Shown: one piece after another, positions 17,448 to 27,214 of the stretch | Layout of the letters: each line of letters begins with the position of its first letter | Numbering within the stretch: position 1 is the stretch's first letter | NCBI RefSeq assembly: GCF_003966695.1 | Contig: NZ_AP018828.1 | Coordinates: 1-64,000 of the forward strand | Reading direction: 5' to 3' | Source of the DNA: Asticcacaulis excentricus | GTDB taxonomy: Bacteria; Pseudomonadota; Alphaproteobacteria; Caulobacterales; Caulobacteraceae | Length of the DNA: 64,000 nucleotides | Translations under genes and position numbers: made by a program | Notes under the pieces: generated by a model | Seen by the model: the letters and a program-made list of their open reading frames with translations, nothing else | What the model was told of the DNA's origin: nothing | Databases searched by the model: none

Positions 17448-18227
17448 ATGAGGGAAAGCGACGCCAACCGTATCCGTCAGTTGCAACTGCTGGCGACCAT
17501 CTCCGATGAGGCCTTCGCGCAGATCACGCGCGGCGCGCTGGTGCAGACCTTCCCCGCCGGGGCCAACCTCATCTACGAAGCGGATTCGGTCGATTTTCTG
17601 TACATCCTGATCGACGGCATGGTCGAGCTTCAGGGCCACTGGCACGATAAGGAAAGCACACTGGCCGTGCTGCGGCCCATCTCGACCTTCATTCTGGCCG
17701 CCGTGGTCCTCGACGCTCCGGCCCTGATGGCGGCGCGCACCCTCAGCCGCTCGCAGATCGTCATGCTGCCCGCCGAGACGTTCCGCGCCGCCATGCGCGA
17801 CGACGCGGGTTTTGCCGTCGCCGTGGCGCAGGAGCTGTCGGGCTGCTATCGCGGGCTGGTCAGAACCATCAAAAACCACAAGCTGCGTTCGGGCACCGAG
17901 CGGCTGGCCAACTATCTCCTGACCCAGCAGGTGCGGCAAGGCGGTGGCGACACGGTCGACCTGCCCTACGAAAAGCGCATATTAGCCTCGCTGCTTGACC
18001 TGACGCCGGAAAGCCTGTCGCGCGCCTTCGCCCAGCTCGACAAGTACGGCGTCGCCGTTACCGGCAGCCGCGTCGTCATCGGCAATGCGGCGGGCCTGCG
18101 CAAGCTGGCGCGCCCCAATGCCCTGATCGACAACCACCAGCCGCCCAGAGCCGACGTGCAGGGCAAGGCCGCCAAGGAGCTGTGGCCCCTGCCCGGCGAT
18201 CGCGGCTGCGGCATGGAAGTGGAGTAG
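17448..18227 (+). CDS. Crp/Fnr-family transcription regulator next to the cbb3 locus
   Basis: The protein has 259 residues. An N-terminal cyclic-nucleotide-binding fold (FPAGANLIYEADSVDFLYIL, then a dimerisation helix near residue 130) is followed by a winged helix. The recognition helix contains LTPESLSRAFAQL, with the E..SR pattern that FNR and FixK use to read TTGAT half-sites. It lacks the N-terminal cysteine cluster of oxygen-sensing FNR, so it is more like FixK or a cNMP/ligand sensor. Standing ahead of the oxidase genes, it may control them. I found no clear TTGAT-N4-ATCAA site in this region. A weak hairpin (18316-18341) follows the gene. Confidence 0.85.
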   Translation: MRESDANRIRQLQLLATISDEAFAQITRGALVQTFPAGANLIYEADSVDFLYILIDGMVELQGHWHDKESTLAVLRPISTFILAAVVLDAPALMAARTLSRSQIVMLPAETFRAAMRDDAGFAVAVAQELSGCYRGLVRTIKNHKLRSGTERLANYLLTQQVRQGGGDTVDLPYEKRILASLLDLTPESLSRAFAQLDKYGVAVTGSRVVIGNAAGLRKLARPNALIDNHQPPRADVQGKAAKELWPLPGDRGCGMEVE

Positions 18228-18388
18228 CCACCTATCAAATATCAAGTCGCCGCACGGCCTTGATCAATAGCGCCCCTATCGCACGTTAAGGCGCGTGCGG
18301 CGCGAGCTGAATATACCACTCCCTGAGGCTGTTTCAGGAGTGAGTCCATGTCCATTTCCCTTTTTCCCAGACGTTGTTGAGGGCACGG

Positions 18389-18580
18389 ATGCCCGTCTCC
18401 GTCGATAAGGCCCTGCGCACGGTGCGACGCAAGGGCTGGGAACCCACGCCGACCGACGACGGTCTGTGGTCGCTGGCGCACGTCGTGTTGTCCACCGACG
18501 AACTGATCGCGCTGGCGGCGGCTCTGGTCGCGGCGGAACCGAAGGCGGCCCCGGCAGACGATCCCACACGCCAAAAATAA
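18389..18580 (+). CDS. small hypothetical protein upstream of the cbb3 genes
   Basis: The protein has 63 residues from ATG 18389, with GAGGG five bases upstream; a TTG at 18374 is in frame but less likely. The sequence MPVSVDKALRTVRRKGWEP is followed by an Ala-rich acidic tail. It has no membrane span or metal motif. It lies in the same direction as the oxidase cluster. I do not recognise it; its codon pattern and good ribosome site are the main evidence that it is real. Confidence 0.5.
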   Translation: MPVSVDKALRTVRRKGWEPTPTDDGLWSLAHVVLSTDELIALAAALVAAEPKAAPADDPTRQK

Positions 18581-18738
18581 CAGCGGCTTGCGGCAAATTG
18601 CCCCGCGCCATTTGGCTCAGGCGCTTTTGTCCGCGCGGAACGGTAACCACCCCCTACACACACAGGCCGCCCAACGGCCTTTCACCCACAGCGAGGCGGC
18701 GGCCGGGTTCCATCCGGCCCCCATCAGGACAGACACAT

Positions 18739-19455
18739 ATGACGGCGCACGAGGTCTTTTCGGGACTGTTCCCGGCCTGCGGCGCCCTTGTCGAGGGACA
18801 GGGGCCGCTGTGGCTTGGCCTGTTCCTGGCCGGTCTGACGGGCAGTGTCGCCCACTGCCTGCCCATGTGCGGGCCGTTTGTGCTGATGCAGATGGCCGCG
18901 CCGGGTCAGTCGCGGTGGGCGCGCCTGCTCTTGCCCTATCACGCCGGTCGCCTGTCCACCTATGCCCTCCTGGGGGCCGCCGCCGGGAGCGTGCTGTTCT
19001 TCCTGCCCGCCTCGCCTGTGCTGGAGCTGGTGCGCCGCGCCCTGCTGGCTCTGGTGGCCACGGCCTTTCTCTATCTGCTGGCCGAAGGGCTTCTGGCGCG
19101 GGTGGGCCTGCGCCTGCCTTTTCGGTTGGGGCTGCGCCTGCCGTGCCGTCTCAAGGCGATGTCCGGCCACAACAGTCCCAGCAGCGTGGCGCGCTATGCG
19201 CTCGGCCTCAGTTTGGGCCTCCTGCCGTGCGGCCTCGTCTTCGTCGCCCTGACGGCGGTGGCCGCGGCGGGCAATCCCCTCTCCGGCGCGCTGGGGATGC
19301 TGGCCTTCGGAGCCGGCACCGTCCCGGCGCTCAGCGCGCTGGGCCTGTTCGGCGCGCCCCTCCTGCAACGCTGGCCGTGGTTTCAGGACGCCCTGCGCCT
19401 GACCGCGCTTGGCGTCAATGCCGCCCTCCTCTTCGCCCTCAGCGCCCGATTCTGA
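18739..19455 (+). CDS. TauE/SafE-like (DsbD_2-type) membrane protein of the cbb3 cluster
   Basis: The protein has 238 residues from ATG 18739, with roughly six hydrophobic spans. The N-terminal [20 protein letters not shown] is the family signature, and a second Cys motif, [13 protein letters not shown], starts the fourth span. Proteins of this type next to cco genes in other proteobacteria are thought to help copper delivery or cytochrome assembly; the exact job is not settled. Cys pairs in membrane spans would suit metal or thiol handling. It ends 19 bp before ccoN, so it is probably co-transcribed with the oxidase. Confidence 0.85.
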   Translation: MTAHEVFSGLFPACGALVEGQGPLWLGLFLAGLTGSVAHCLPMCGPFVLMQMAAPGQSRWARLLLPYHAGRLSTYALLGAAAGSVLFFLPASPVLELVRRALLALVATAFLYLLAEGLLARVGLRLPFRLGLRLPCRLKAMSGHNSPSSVARYALGLSLGLLPCGLVFVALTAVAAAGNPLSGALGMLAFGAGTVPALSALGLFGAPLLQRWPWFQDALRLTALGVNAALLFALSARF

Positions 19456-19474
19456 CACAGTAAGGAAACACTTC

Positions 19475-20971
19475 ATGTCACAAACCGCTATAGCCCCACC
19501 GCCAAAGGTCGCCCCCGCTGCCGCCGCCTCCCGGCCGGTCTATGACGAGACGATCCTCAAATACTTCACCATCGCCGCCATGTTCTGGGGCATAGCGGGC
19601 TTTGCCGTCGGCCTCCTGATCGCCGTGCAGATGGCCTTTCCCGACTTCAACATCCCGCCCTATCTGACCTTCGGGCGGTTGCGTCCGCTGCACACCTCGG
19701 CGGTGATTTTTGCCTTTGGCGGCAATGTGTTGTTTGCCACCTCCTACCACGTGGTGCAGCGCACCTGCCGCGCGCGCCTCTTCTCGGACGGCCTGAGCTG
19801 GTTCACCTTCTGGGGCTATCAGGCCTTCATCCTGATGGCGGGTCTGGGCTACGTGTTCGGCGTCACACAGGGCAAGGAATATGCGGAGCCGGAATGGTAT
19901 GCCGACCTGTGGCTGACCATCGTCTGGGTGGCCTATCTGATCAACTTCCTCGGCACCCTGTGGAAGCGTCAGGAAAAGCACATCTACGTCGCCAACTGGT
20001 TCTATCTGGCCTTTATCGTCACCGTGGCCATCCTGCACCTCGTCAACAACGTGTCGGTGCCCATCCAGATCGGCAGCGTCCACAGCTATTCGGCCTGGGC
20101 GGGCGTGCAGTCTGCCCTGATCCAGTGGTGGTACGGCCATAATGCTGTGGGCTTCTTCCTGACCGCCGGCTTTCTCGGCATCATGTATTACTACATCCCG
20201 AAGCAGGCCAACCGTCCGGTCTATTCCTACCGCCTGTCGATCATTCACTTCTGGGCGCTGATCTTCATCTATATCTGGGCCGGTCCGCATCACCTGCTTT
20301 ACACCGCCCTGCCCGACTGGGCGCAGACTCTGGGCATGACCTTCTCCATCATTCTATGGATGCCGTCCTGGGGCGGCATGATCAACGGCATGATGACCCT
20401 GTCGGGTGCGTGGCACAAACTGCGCGACGACCCGATCCTGCAATTCATGATCATCGCGCTGAGCTTCTACGGCATGTCCACCTTTGAGGGGCCGCTGATG
20501 TCGATCAAGGCCGTCAACTCCCTGTCGCACTATACGGACTGGACCATCGGTCACGTCCATGCGGGCGCGCTGGGCTGGGTCGCCTTCATCTCATTCGGCG
20601 CCATCTACTATCTGGTGCCGCACCTGTGGAAGAAGCCCGGCATGTATTCGACCAAGCTGATTTCGCTGCACCTGTGGGTCGCGACCGTCGGTATCGTGGT
20701 CTACATCACCTCGATGTGGGTGGCGGGCATTATGCAGGGCCTGATGTGGCGCGCCTATAACGAGATGGGCTTCCTGACCTATTCGTTCGTCGAAACCGTC
20801 GCGGCCATGCACCCCTACTACATCATCCGCGCCATCGGGGGCCTCCTGTTCCTGCTGGGGGCACTGATCATGGTCTTCAACATCTGGAAGACCATCGCCA
20901 GCCCTGACAGCGTCGCCTCGGAAACGGACACCCCCTCGCTGACCCCCGCCGTCCTGCCGGAGCACGTCTGA
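19475..20971 (+). CDS. ccoN: cbb3-type cytochrome c oxidase subunit I
   Basis: The protein has 498 residues from ATG 19475 with TAAGGA upstream. It is the catalytic subunit that carries the heme b and heme b3-CuB centre. About 12 spans are present. Recognisable pieces are [15 protein letters not shown] with a low-spin heme His, [27 protein letters not shown] with the CuB His and the Tyr region, and [14 protein letters not shown] with the heme ligands. It reduces O2 to water at low oxygen and pumps protons. The stop overlaps the ATG of ccoO by one base. Confidence 0.97.
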   Translation: MSQTAIAPPPKVAPAAAASRPVYDETILKYFTIAAMFWGIAGFAVGLLIAVQMAFPDFNIPPYLTFGRLRPLHTSAVIFAFGGNVLFATSYHVVQRTCRARLFSDGLSWFTFWGYQAFILMAGLGYVFGVTQGKEYAEPEWYADLWLTIVWVAYLINFLGTLWKRQEKHIYVANWFYLAFIVTVAILHLVNNVSVPIQIGSVHSYSAWAGVQSALIQWWYGHNAVGFFLTAGFLGIMYYYIPKQANRPVYSYRLSIIHFWALIFIYIWAGPHHLLYTALPDWAQTLGMTFSIILWMPSWGGMINGMMTLSGAWHKLRDDPILQFMIIALSFYGMSTFEGPLMSIKAVNSLSHYTDWTIGHVHAGALGWVAFISFGAIYYLVPHLWKKPGMYSTKLISLHLWVATVGIVVYITSMWVAGIMQGLMWRAYNEMGFLTYSFVETVAAMHPYYIIRAIGGLLFLLGALIMVFNIWKTIASPDSVASETDTPSLTPAVLPEHV

Positions 20972-21726
20972 TGCTGGAAAAACATAAAAAACTCGAACGC
21001 AACTCCATGCTCCTGCTGATCTTCACCGTCATTGCGGTGTCAATCGGCGGCATCATCGAGATCCTGCCACTGTTCCGTATGCAAACCACGATCGAGCCGG
21101 TCAAGGGCGTGCGTCCCTATACGCCGCTGGAGCTGATGGGGCAGGAAATCTACATCCGCGAAGGCTGCAACACCTGCCATTCGCAGCAGATCCGCCCCCT
21201 GCGCGATGAGCAGCAGCGCTATGGCCACTACTCGCTGGCGGCCGAAAGCATGTACGACCACCCCTTCGTCTGGGGCTCCAAGCGCACCGGGCCCGATCTG
21301 GCCCGCGTCGGCGGCAAATATTCCGACGAATGGCACGTCGCGCACCTCAAAAACCCGCGCGCCGTGGTGCCGGAATCGATCATGCCCAGCTATGCCTTTC
21401 TGGCCGAAAAGCCCTATGGCGACTGGCGCATCAAAAAGCGCCTGAAGGTGCTTCAGTCGCTGGGCGTGCCCTATACGCAGGCCATGATCGACGAGGCGCC
21501 GAACGATTATGAGGCGCAGGCCAATCCCAACACCATTATCGACCCCAGCGGCCTTCAGGAACGCTATGGCGACAAGGTGGCGGTGCGCGATTTCGACGGC
21601 AATCCCGATGAAATCACCGAGATGGATGCTCTGATCGCCTATCTGCAAAAGCTGGGCACGGATGTTGATTTCTCGACCTACGACCCGGATTACGCCCTGA
21701 AACCCAAGGCGGGAGCCGCCAAATGA
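20971..21726 (+). CDS. ccoO: cbb3-type cytochrome c oxidase monoheme subunit II
   Basis: The protein has 251 residues. An N-terminal anchor ([21 protein letters not shown]) is followed by the periplasmic cytochrome c domain with the heme site [23 protein letters not shown] supplies the axial Met. It passes electrons from CcoP toward CcoN. It begins on the ccoN stop codon and its own stop overlaps the ccoQ start (ATGA), a tightly packed operon. Confidence 0.97.
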   Translation: MLEKHKKLERNSMLLLIFTVIAVSIGGIIEILPLFRMQTTIEPVKGVRPYTPLELMGQEIYIREGCNTCHSQQIRPLRDEQQRYGHYSLAAESMYDHPFVWGSKRTGPDLARVGGKYSDEWHVAHLKNPRAVVPESIMPSYAFLAEKPYGDWRIKKRLKVLQSLGVPYTQAMIDEAPNDYEAQANPNTIIDPSGLQERYGDKVAVRDFDGNPDEITEMDALIAYLQKLGTDVDFSTYDPDYALKPKAGAAK

Positions 21727-21878
21727 TGAACCTGTCGCTTATGGGCGGGCTCATCACGCTCGCCTTCACGCTCACCTTCCTCGGCATCGCCCTGTGGGCC
21801 TACTGGCCGAAGAACAAAGACGCGCTTCAGGCGCATCGCCTTATCCCCCTCCAAGACGAGGACACCGACCATGTCTGA
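21723..21878 (+). CDS. ccoQ: cbb3-type cytochrome oxidase small subunit CcoQ
   Basis: This 51-residue protein has one membrane span ([20 protein letters not shown]) followed by a short charged tail ([17 protein letters not shown]), as in other CcoQ/FixQ proteins, which stabilise the oxidase. Two tandem ATGs (21723 and 21726) are possible starts; the first overlaps the ccoO stop as ATGA. The end overlaps the first 8 bases of ccoP in another frame. Confidence 0.9.
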   Translation: MMNLSLMGGLITLAFTLTFLGIALWAYWPKNKDALQAHRLIPLQDEDTDHV

Positions 21879-22761
21879 TGCGCCCGAACCCCACAAAGAC
21901 ATCGACTCCCACAGCGGGGTCGAGACGACGGGCCACGAATGGGACGGCCTGAAGGAACTGAACAACCCCGCCCCGCGCTGGTGGCTGATCGTGTGGATGC
22001 TGACCATCGTCTGGGCCATCGGCTACTGGGTGGTCTATCCGTCCTGGCCGACGCTGACCGGTCACACCAAGGGCATTGCCGGCTGGACCCAGTACGACAA
22101 GCTGAAGCACGAGCAGGCCGAGATCACGCAGCGTCAGAGCGGCTGGCTCGGTAAGTTCCACAAGGCGAGCTTTGCCGAAATCAAGCAGGACCCCGTCCTG
22201 TTTGAATTTGCCCGCGCCGGTGGCGAAGTGGTGTTCAAGGAAAACTGCGCGGCCTGTCACGGGGCGGGCGGCGAAGGCCGTCGCGGCTATCCCAACCTCA
22301 ATGACGATGACTGGCTGTTCGGCGGCACGGCCGAAGACATCTACAACACCATCAATGTCGGCTCGCATTCGACCCACCCGAACACGCACGCCGTGGCCAT
22401 GCCCGCCTTTGGCGCCGTCATGGGGCGCGAAGGGATGCTGACCCCGGCCCAGATCGACGACGTGGCCACCTATGTCAGCTATCTGCGTCAGCCGGTGGCC
22501 TCTGAAGCCTTCACGCGCGGTCAGGCGGTGTTTCAGCAGAACTGCGTCAGTTGTCACGGCGAAGGCGGTATAGGCAACCGTCAGATGGGCGCCCCGCGCC
22601 TCAATGACGCCATCTGGCTCTATGGCGGTGACAAGGCCACCCTTGTCCAGACCATCACCAAGGGCCGCGCCGGCGTCATGCCGTCCTGGCAGTCGCGCAT
22701 GTCAGACGATTCCCGCCGTCAGGTCGCCATCTACGTCCACAGTCTGGGCGGCGGTGAGTGA
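21871..22761 (+). CDS. ccoP: cbb3-type cytochrome c oxidase diheme subunit III
   Basis: The protein has 296 residues. One N-terminal span (WWLIVWMLTIVWAIGYWVVYP) is followed by two class-I cytochrome c domains with heme sites CAACHG (about residue 127) and CVSCHG (about residue 225). VAMPAFGA and GVMPSWQ provide the axial methionines. It accepts electrons from soluble cytochrome c. Start ATG 21871 lies inside the end of ccoQ. A strong hairpin follows the stop. Confidence 0.97.
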   Translation: MSDAPEPHKDIDSHSGVETTGHEWDGLKELNNPAPRWWLIVWMLTIVWAIGYWVVYPSWPTLTGHTKGIAGWTQYDKLKHEQAEITQRQSGWLGKFHKASFAEIKQDPVLFEFARAGGEVVFKENCAACHGAGGEGRRGYPNLNDDDWLFGGTAEDIYNTINVGSHSTHPNTHAVAMPAFGAVMGREGMLTPAQIDDVATYVSYLRQPVASEAFTRGQAVFQQNCVSCHGEGGIGNRQMGAPRLNDAIWLYGGDKATLVQTITKGRAGVMPSWQSRMSDDSRRQVAIYVHSLGGGE

Positions 22762-22764
22762 CCC

Positions 22765-22802
22765 GTCCCCCCTCCCGGCTCGCCCCCGCCGGGAGGAGGG
22801 AC
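22765..22802 (+). terminator. strong hairpin between ccoNOQP and ccoGHSI
   Basis: GTCCC..CCTCCCGG and CCGGGAGGAGGGAC pair across a short C-rich loop. It starts 3 bp after the ccoP stop. Only a weak T stretch follows, so it may act as a partial terminator or mRNA-stabilising 3' end that separates the structural from the assembly genes. Confidence 0.6.
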
Positions 22803-22815
22803 ACTTTGATTTGTC

Positions 22816-22859
22816 GCGATGTGGAGGCGGAAAACCGCTCACACGTTTCCGCACATCGC
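22816..22859. repeat. bulged hairpin element, copy 1 (ahead of ccoG)
   Basis: The outer stem GCGATGT/ACATCGC, a 4-nt left bulge and the inner stem GCGGAAA/TTTCCGC enclose a loop holding CCGCTCACAC. A second element at 56818-56861 has the same upstream TTTGTC, the same bulge position and the identical loop core. Here it ends 16 bp before the ccoG start codon. Confidence 0.7.
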
Positions 22860-22875
22860 TCCTGAGTGTGTAATC

Positions 22876-24348
22876 ATGTCCCTGTTTGAAACCGCCCGGA
22901 AAATCTACCCGCGCCGCGTCAAAGGCACCTTCCGGTCCCTGAAATGGCTGAGCATGATCGTCCTGCTCGGTATCTACTACGCCGCCCCGTGGCTGCGCTG
23001 GGACCGTGGCCCGCACGTGCCGGATCAGGCCATACTGGTCGACCTGGTGGGGCAGCGCGGCTACTTCTTCGGCATCGAAATCTGGCCGCAGGAGGTCTAT
23101 CTGCTGGTCGGCGTGCTGATCCTCGCCGCCATCGGCCTGTTCTTCGCCACGGCGCTTCTGGGGCGGGTGTGGTGCGGCTATGCCTGCCCGCAGACCGTAT
23201 GGACCGACCTGTTCGTGTGGGTCGAACGCTTCGTGCAGGGCGACCGCAATGCGCGACGCAAGCTGGACGAAAGCGCGTGGACGCTCGAAAAGCTCTGGAA
23301 AAAGACGCTGACCCACCTGATCTGGCTGCTGATCGGGGCGGTCACCGGCGGGGCGTGGGTCTTCTATTTCAATGACGCCCCCACCCTTTTCAGCGACCTG
23401 TGGCATCTGGACGTCTCGTGGTCGGTGCTGGGCTGGATCATCGCCCTGACGCTTTCGACCTATTTCATGGCCGGTTTCGCGCGCGAAAACGTCTGCACCT
23501 ATATGTGCCCCTATGCGCGCTTTCAGTCGGCCATGTTCGACAAGGACACCCTGATCATCACCTATGAGGCCGAGCGCGGCGAACCGCGCGGTAAGCACAA
23601 GAAGGGCGAAAGCTGGGACGGCAAGGGCCACTGCATCGACTGCGACTCATGCGTCATCGTCTGCCCCATGGGCATCGACATCCGCGACGGCCTTCAGATG
23701 CAGTGCATCTCCTGCGGCCTGTGCATCGACGCCTGCAACAGCGTGATGGACAAGATCGAGCTGCCGCGCGGCCTGATCCGCTATGATACCGAGTCGAACC
23801 AGCGTCAGCGGCGCGACGGCTATCGCACGCTCGATATCGCTCACCGCAAAAGCGGCAAGACCGTCGTGCCGCAACAGAAGATGCGCTGGGTGCGGCCGCG
23901 CACCGTGGCCTATGCCCTGATCCTGTCCACCGTGGGCAGCCTGATGCTGACCGCCATTGTGCTGCGCCCGATGACCGAACTGACGGTCAATCACGCCCGC
24001 GCGCCACAATTTGTGCGCCTGTCCGACGGCAGCGTGCGCAATGATTACCAGATCAAGATCCTGAACAAATCGCACGACGACCGCGCCTATCACCTCAGTA
24101 CGCAGGGCCTGCCTCAGGCGCGTCTGGAGGTGCTGGCCGCCGGGGATGAGACGGTCGAGACGCTGCACGTCCCCGCCAACAGCGTCGCCAGCTTCCGCGT
24201 GCGCGTCGATACGCCGGAGGCCACGACGCATGGCCGCAGTGACATCCGTTTCCTTTTGTCTGACACCCAAAACCCTGCCCAAAACTCTGCCCAGAACTCT
24301 GGCAAAACCCCGGAAAGCGCCCGCCATGACAGCTACTTCATTCGCTGA
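22876..24348 (+). CDS. ccoG: cbb3 oxidase accessory iron-sulfur protein CcoG
   Basis: The protein has 490 residues from ATG 22876; the longer in-frame start would translate the hairpin. It has several membrane spans, the conserved WCGYACPQTVWTD and CTYMCPYARFQ motifs, then two 4Fe-4S ferredoxin motifs (CIDCDSCVIVCPMGID and CISCGLCIDACN). A periplasmic Ig-like C-terminal domain follows. CcoG is known to be a Cu(II) reductase in cbb3 assembly in Rhodobacter. Its 3' end overlaps ccoH by 23 bp. Confidence 0.96.
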   Translation: MSLFETARKIYPRRVKGTFRSLKWLSMIVLLGIYYAAPWLRWDRGPHVPDQAILVDLVGQRGYFFGIEIWPQEVYLLVGVLILAAIGLFFATALLGRVWCGYACPQTVWTDLFVWVERFVQGDRNARRKLDESAWTLEKLWKKTLTHLIWLLIGAVTGGAWVFYFNDAPTLFSDLWHLDVSWSVLGWIIALTLSTYFMAGFARENVCTYMCPYARFQSAMFDKDTLIITYEAERGEPRGKHKKGESWDGKGHCIDCDSCVIVCPMGIDIRDGLQMQCISCGLCIDACNSVMDKIELPRGLIRYDTESNQRQRRDGYRTLDIAHRKSGKTVVPQQKMRWVRPRTVAYALILSTVGSLMLTAIVLRPMTELTVNHARAPQFVRLSDGSVRNDYQIKILNKSHDDRAYHLSTQGLPQARLEVLAAGDETVETLHVPANSVASFRVRVDTPEATTHGRSDIRFLLSDTQNPAQNSAQNSGKTPESARHDSYFIR

Positions 24349-24832
24349 GGCCAAGCCCCTCTCTCAGGCCGAGATCGACCGCCGCCGTGGCCGCTTCGTG
24401 CCGTGGGTGATCGCGGTCTTTTTCCTCAGCTTCATGATCCCCCTGATCTGTTTCACCGTCATCGCCTTTCGCCACCAACCCAGCGAGGTCACGCCGCAGG
24501 CCTATGAAAAGGGGCTGGCCTACAACCAGACTCTGGAAGCCGCCGCCGCTCAGAAGGCGCTCGGCTGGCAGGTGACGCTCAGCCATGCGGACGGACGGCT
24601 GACGGTACGGGCGCGCGATGCTAAGGGCGCACCGCTGGACAGCGGGCAGGTCGAGGTGTGGCTGATCCACCCGGCGCAAAAGGCGCTTGACCGCCATCTG
24701 GTGCTCACGCCCGAAGGCCAGGGCGTTTATGCGACCGCCGCCGCCCTGCCCTCCCCCAGCGTGTGGACCGCCCACATCACCGTGCAGGTGGCGGACCAGC
24801 AGATGCAGACGCGCGCCTTCGTGGAAAACTGA
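24326..24832 (+). CDS. ccoH: cbb3 oxidase assembly protein CcoH/FixH
   Basis: The protein has 168 residues from ATG 24326, inside the last 23 bases of ccoG. One N-terminal span (WVIAVFFLSFMIPLICFTVIAF) is followed by a periplasmic beta-rich FixH domain (EVTPQAYEKGLAYNQTLEAA). CcoH is needed for stable oxidase assembly. The 2-bp gap to ccoS suggests co-translation. Confidence 0.93.
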   Translation: MTATSFAEAKPLSQAEIDRRRGRFVPWVIAVFFLSFMIPLICFTVIAFRHQPSEVTPQAYEKGLAYNQTLEAAAAQKALGWQVTLSHADGRLTVRARDAKGAPLDSGQVEVWLIHPAQKALDRHLVLTPEGQGVYATAAALPSPSVWTAHITVQVADQQMQTRAFVEN

Positions 24833-24834
24833 TC

Positions 24835-24981
24835 GTGGACATTCTGATCCTTCTGGTGGCGGCGGCGGGCGTGCTGGCCCTGATCGCGGGGGCGGCCTTC
24901 ATGTGGGCCCTGCGCAGCCAGCAGTTCGACGACCCGGAGATGCAGGCCGAGCGCATCCTGCACGACGATGACGAGTCATGA
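24835..24981 (+). CDS. ccoS: cbb3 oxidase maturation protein CcoS
   Basis: This 48-residue protein starts at GTG 24835, 2 bp after the ccoH stop. It has one span (ILILLVAAAGVLALIAGAAF) followed by WALRSQQFDDPEMQAERIL and an acidic end, the usual CcoS pattern. CcoS is required for cofactor insertion. In the usual order ccoGHIS it follows ccoI; here it precedes ccoI and overlaps its start by 4 bases (ATGA). Confidence 0.93.
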   Translation: MDILILLVAAAGVLALIAGAAFMWALRSQQFDDPEMQAERILHDDDES

Positions 24982-27155
24982 CCGACACCCTGACCGATTA
25001 CGGCTGCTACGTCACCGAAGAGGACGAAGCCCATCAGGCCCTCTATCTGCGCGTCGAAGGGATGCGCTGTGCGGCCTGCGCGTGGAAGGTCGAAAGCACG
25101 CTCAATGCCTATGACGGCGTCAGCGCGCGCATGACCTACGCCACCCAGAGGCTGAAACTGGTGTGGGACAAGGGGGCCGACACCGCCGCCAATGATCTGG
25201 CCGCCGCCGTCGAGGCGCTGGGGTTTTCCGTCGCCCCTTTCGACATTTCAAAATCCAGCGGAGGGGCGAAGGCCGAAGAGAGCCTGCTGCTGCGCTGTCT
25301 GGCCGTGGCCGGGTTTGCCACCACCTTTGTCATGCTGTTCGCCGACGCCCTGTGGTTCAGCGATGACGCCTCGCTCAACGGGGCGACGCGCGACCTGATG
25401 CACTGGGCTATGGCGCTGGTCGCCCTGCCGACCACGCTTTATGCCGGCCGCCCCTTCTTCCGCAGCGCCATCGCCGCCCTCAGGCACGGGCGCAGCAATA
25501 TGGACGTGCCGATCAGCGTCGCCGTGCTGCTGACGGCGGGGATGAGCCTGTTCGAGACGATCCGCCACGGGCCGCACGTCTATTTCGACGCCTCGGTCAT
25601 GCTGCTGTTCTTCCTGCTGATCGGGCGCTATCTCGACCTCAAGGCGCGCGGCAAGGCGCGGGAGGCCGCCGAGGGGCTGCTGGCCATGCTCGACGGCACG
25701 GCCAGTGTGCGCGAGGGCGGTCAGGTGCGGGCGTGCAAGATCAGCGACCTGCGCCCCGGCATGACGCTTCTCGTGGCCGCCGGTGAAAAGATCGCCGCCG
25801 ACGCCACCCTGACGCGCGGCACGACTGAGGTTGATACCAGCCTGCTGACCGGTGAGACCCTGCCGCGCTCCGTCGGCCCCGGTGAGACGGTCTATGCCGG
25901 CACGATCAATGTCGCCGCCCCCGTCGAGGCCGTCATCACGGCGGCCTCAGAGAACAGCCTGTTGTCGCGCACCGTGGCGCTGATGGAGACGGCCGAACAG
26001 GGTCAGGCGCGCTTTGTGCACATTGCCGACCGCGTGGCGGCCATCTACGCGCCGGTGGTGCATATTGTGGCGGCCCTGACCTTTGCGGGGTGGGCCCTGT
26101 GGGGACATGGCGGCTGGCAGGACGCGCTGCTGAAGGCCATGGCCGTGCTGATCGTCACCTGCCCCTGTGCGCTGGGGCTGGCCGTGCCGGTGGCGCAGGT
26201 TCTGGCGTCGGGGCAATTGTTCCGGCGCGGCATCCTGCTGAAATCGGCGCGGGGGCTGGAGCGTCTGGCCGCCGCCGATACGGTCATCTTTGACAAGACC
26301 GGCACCCTGACGCGCGGTCAGCCGACCTGGATGAACCCGCAGGCGCTCAATGAATACGAGACGCGGCTGTCTCTGGCGCTGGCGGCGCAAAGCCGTCACC
26401 CCCTGTCGCGCGCTCTGGTGCAGGCGCGGCCCGACCTGCCCGTCGCGCCCGCCACGGTCGAAGACGTCCCCGGCTGCGGCCTGCGCGGCGAAGTGGAGGG
26501 TGAGCCGGTATGGCTGGGCAAGGCGAAGTGGCTGGGGATAGAGTCCACCGGCGACAGCGCCCCCGAACTGTGGTTCCGGCGGGGTAACAACGCCCCGGTG
26601 CGTCTGGCGTTCGAGGACACGCTGCGGCTTGATGCGCGGCGGACCATCGACGCTTTGAAGGCGCGCGGGCTCGACATCTGGCTGCTGTCCGGCGACCGGC
26701 ACGTCGCGGCGCAACGGGTGGCAGCGGAGTTGGGCATCGACACCTGTCACGCCGACCTGTCGCCGCTGGAAAAGCTCGCCACCGTGCAGCGGTTACAAGC
26801 CGAAGGACGCAAAGTGCTGATGGTCGGCGATGGGCTAAACGACGCGGCGGCCCTGTCGGCGGCCAGCGTCTCTATCTCCCCGGCGTCAGGCATGGACATC
26901 ACGCAGAACGCCGCCGACCTCGTGTTTCGTGGCGACAGTCTTTGGCCCGTGGCCGAGGCGCTGCGTGTGGCCGAACGCACCGGGCGCATCGTCACGCAGA
27001 ACTTCGTCCTGTCGTTTGGCTATAATCTGATCGCTGTGCCGCTGGCCGTGGGGGGCTGGGTGACACCGCTGATCGCCGCCATCGCCATGTCGGCCTCGTC
27101 ACTGGTGGTGGTAGCCAATGCGTTTCGGCTCAAACTGCCGGGGCGGATAGCATAG
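24978..27155 (+). CDS. ccoI: copper-exporting P-type ATPase CcoI/FixI of the cbb3 cluster
   Basis: The protein has 725 residues. An N-terminal heavy-metal-associated domain carries GMRCAACAWKVE. Eight spans follow, with the CPC metal site in TCPCALGLAVPVAQ, the phosphorylation site DKTGTLT, SRHPLS in the nucleotide domain and VGDGLNDAAAL at the hinge. It delivers copper to the periplasm for CuB of CcoN. The start overlaps ccoS (ATGA). A good terminator follows. Confidence 0.96.
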   Translation: MTDTLTDYGCYVTEEDEAHQALYLRVEGMRCAACAWKVESTLNAYDGVSARMTYATQRLKLVWDKGADTAANDLAAAVEALGFSVAPFDISKSSGGAKAEESLLLRCLAVAGFATTFVMLFADALWFSDDASLNGATRDLMHWAMALVALPTTLYAGRPFFRSAIAALRHGRSNMDVPISVAVLLTAGMSLFETIRHGPHVYFDASVMLLFFLLIGRYLDLKARGKAREAAEGLLAMLDGTASVREGGQVRACKISDLRPGMTLLVAAGEKIAADATLTRGTTEVDTSLLTGETLPRSVGPGETVYAGTINVAAPVEAVITAASENSLLSRTVALMETAEQGQARFVHIADRVAAIYAPVVHIVAALTFAGWALWGHGGWQDALLKAMAVLIVTCPCALGLAVPVAQVLASGQLFRRGILLKSARGLERLAAADTVIFDKTGTLTRGQPTWMNPQALNEYETRLSLALAAQSRHPLSRALVQARPDLPVAPATVEDVPGCGLRGEVEGEPVWLGKAKWLGIESTGDSAPELWFRRGNNAPVRLAFEDTLRLDARRTIDALKARGLDIWLLSGDRHVAAQRVAAELGIDTCHADLSPLEKLATVQRLQAEGRKVLMVGDGLNDAAALSAASVSISPASGMDITQNAADLVFRGDSLWPVAEALRVAERTGRIVTQNFVLSFGYNLIAVPLAVGGWVTPLIAAIAMSASSLVVVANAFRLKLPGRIA

Positions 27156-27159
27156 CACA

Positions 27160-27190
27160 AAGCCGCCCGTCGCCGGGCGGCTTCCCTTTA
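27160..27190 (+). terminator. intrinsic terminator after ccoI
   Basis: AAGCCGCCCG and CGGGCGGCTT form a perfect 10-bp stem with a TCGC loop, followed by CCCTTTA. It starts 4 bp after the ccoI stop. The convergent chemoreceptor gene ends 25 bp further on. Confidence 0.8.
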
Positions 27191-27214
27191 CGCTTACTGT
27201 ACGCTTACTAAAAC

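Noticed and set aside
18588-19463. 291-codon plus-strand frame over the TauE/SafE-like gene
   Set aside because: It is an out-of-frame shadow with Arg/Pro/Ala-rich translation; the other frame has the conserved HCLPMCGPF motif and membrane spans.
18228-19474. FNR/FixK box (TTGAT-N4-ATCAA) controlling the cbb3 genes
   Set aside because: Only fragments such as TTGATCAA (near 18260) without the 4-bp spacer were found, so no site is claimed.
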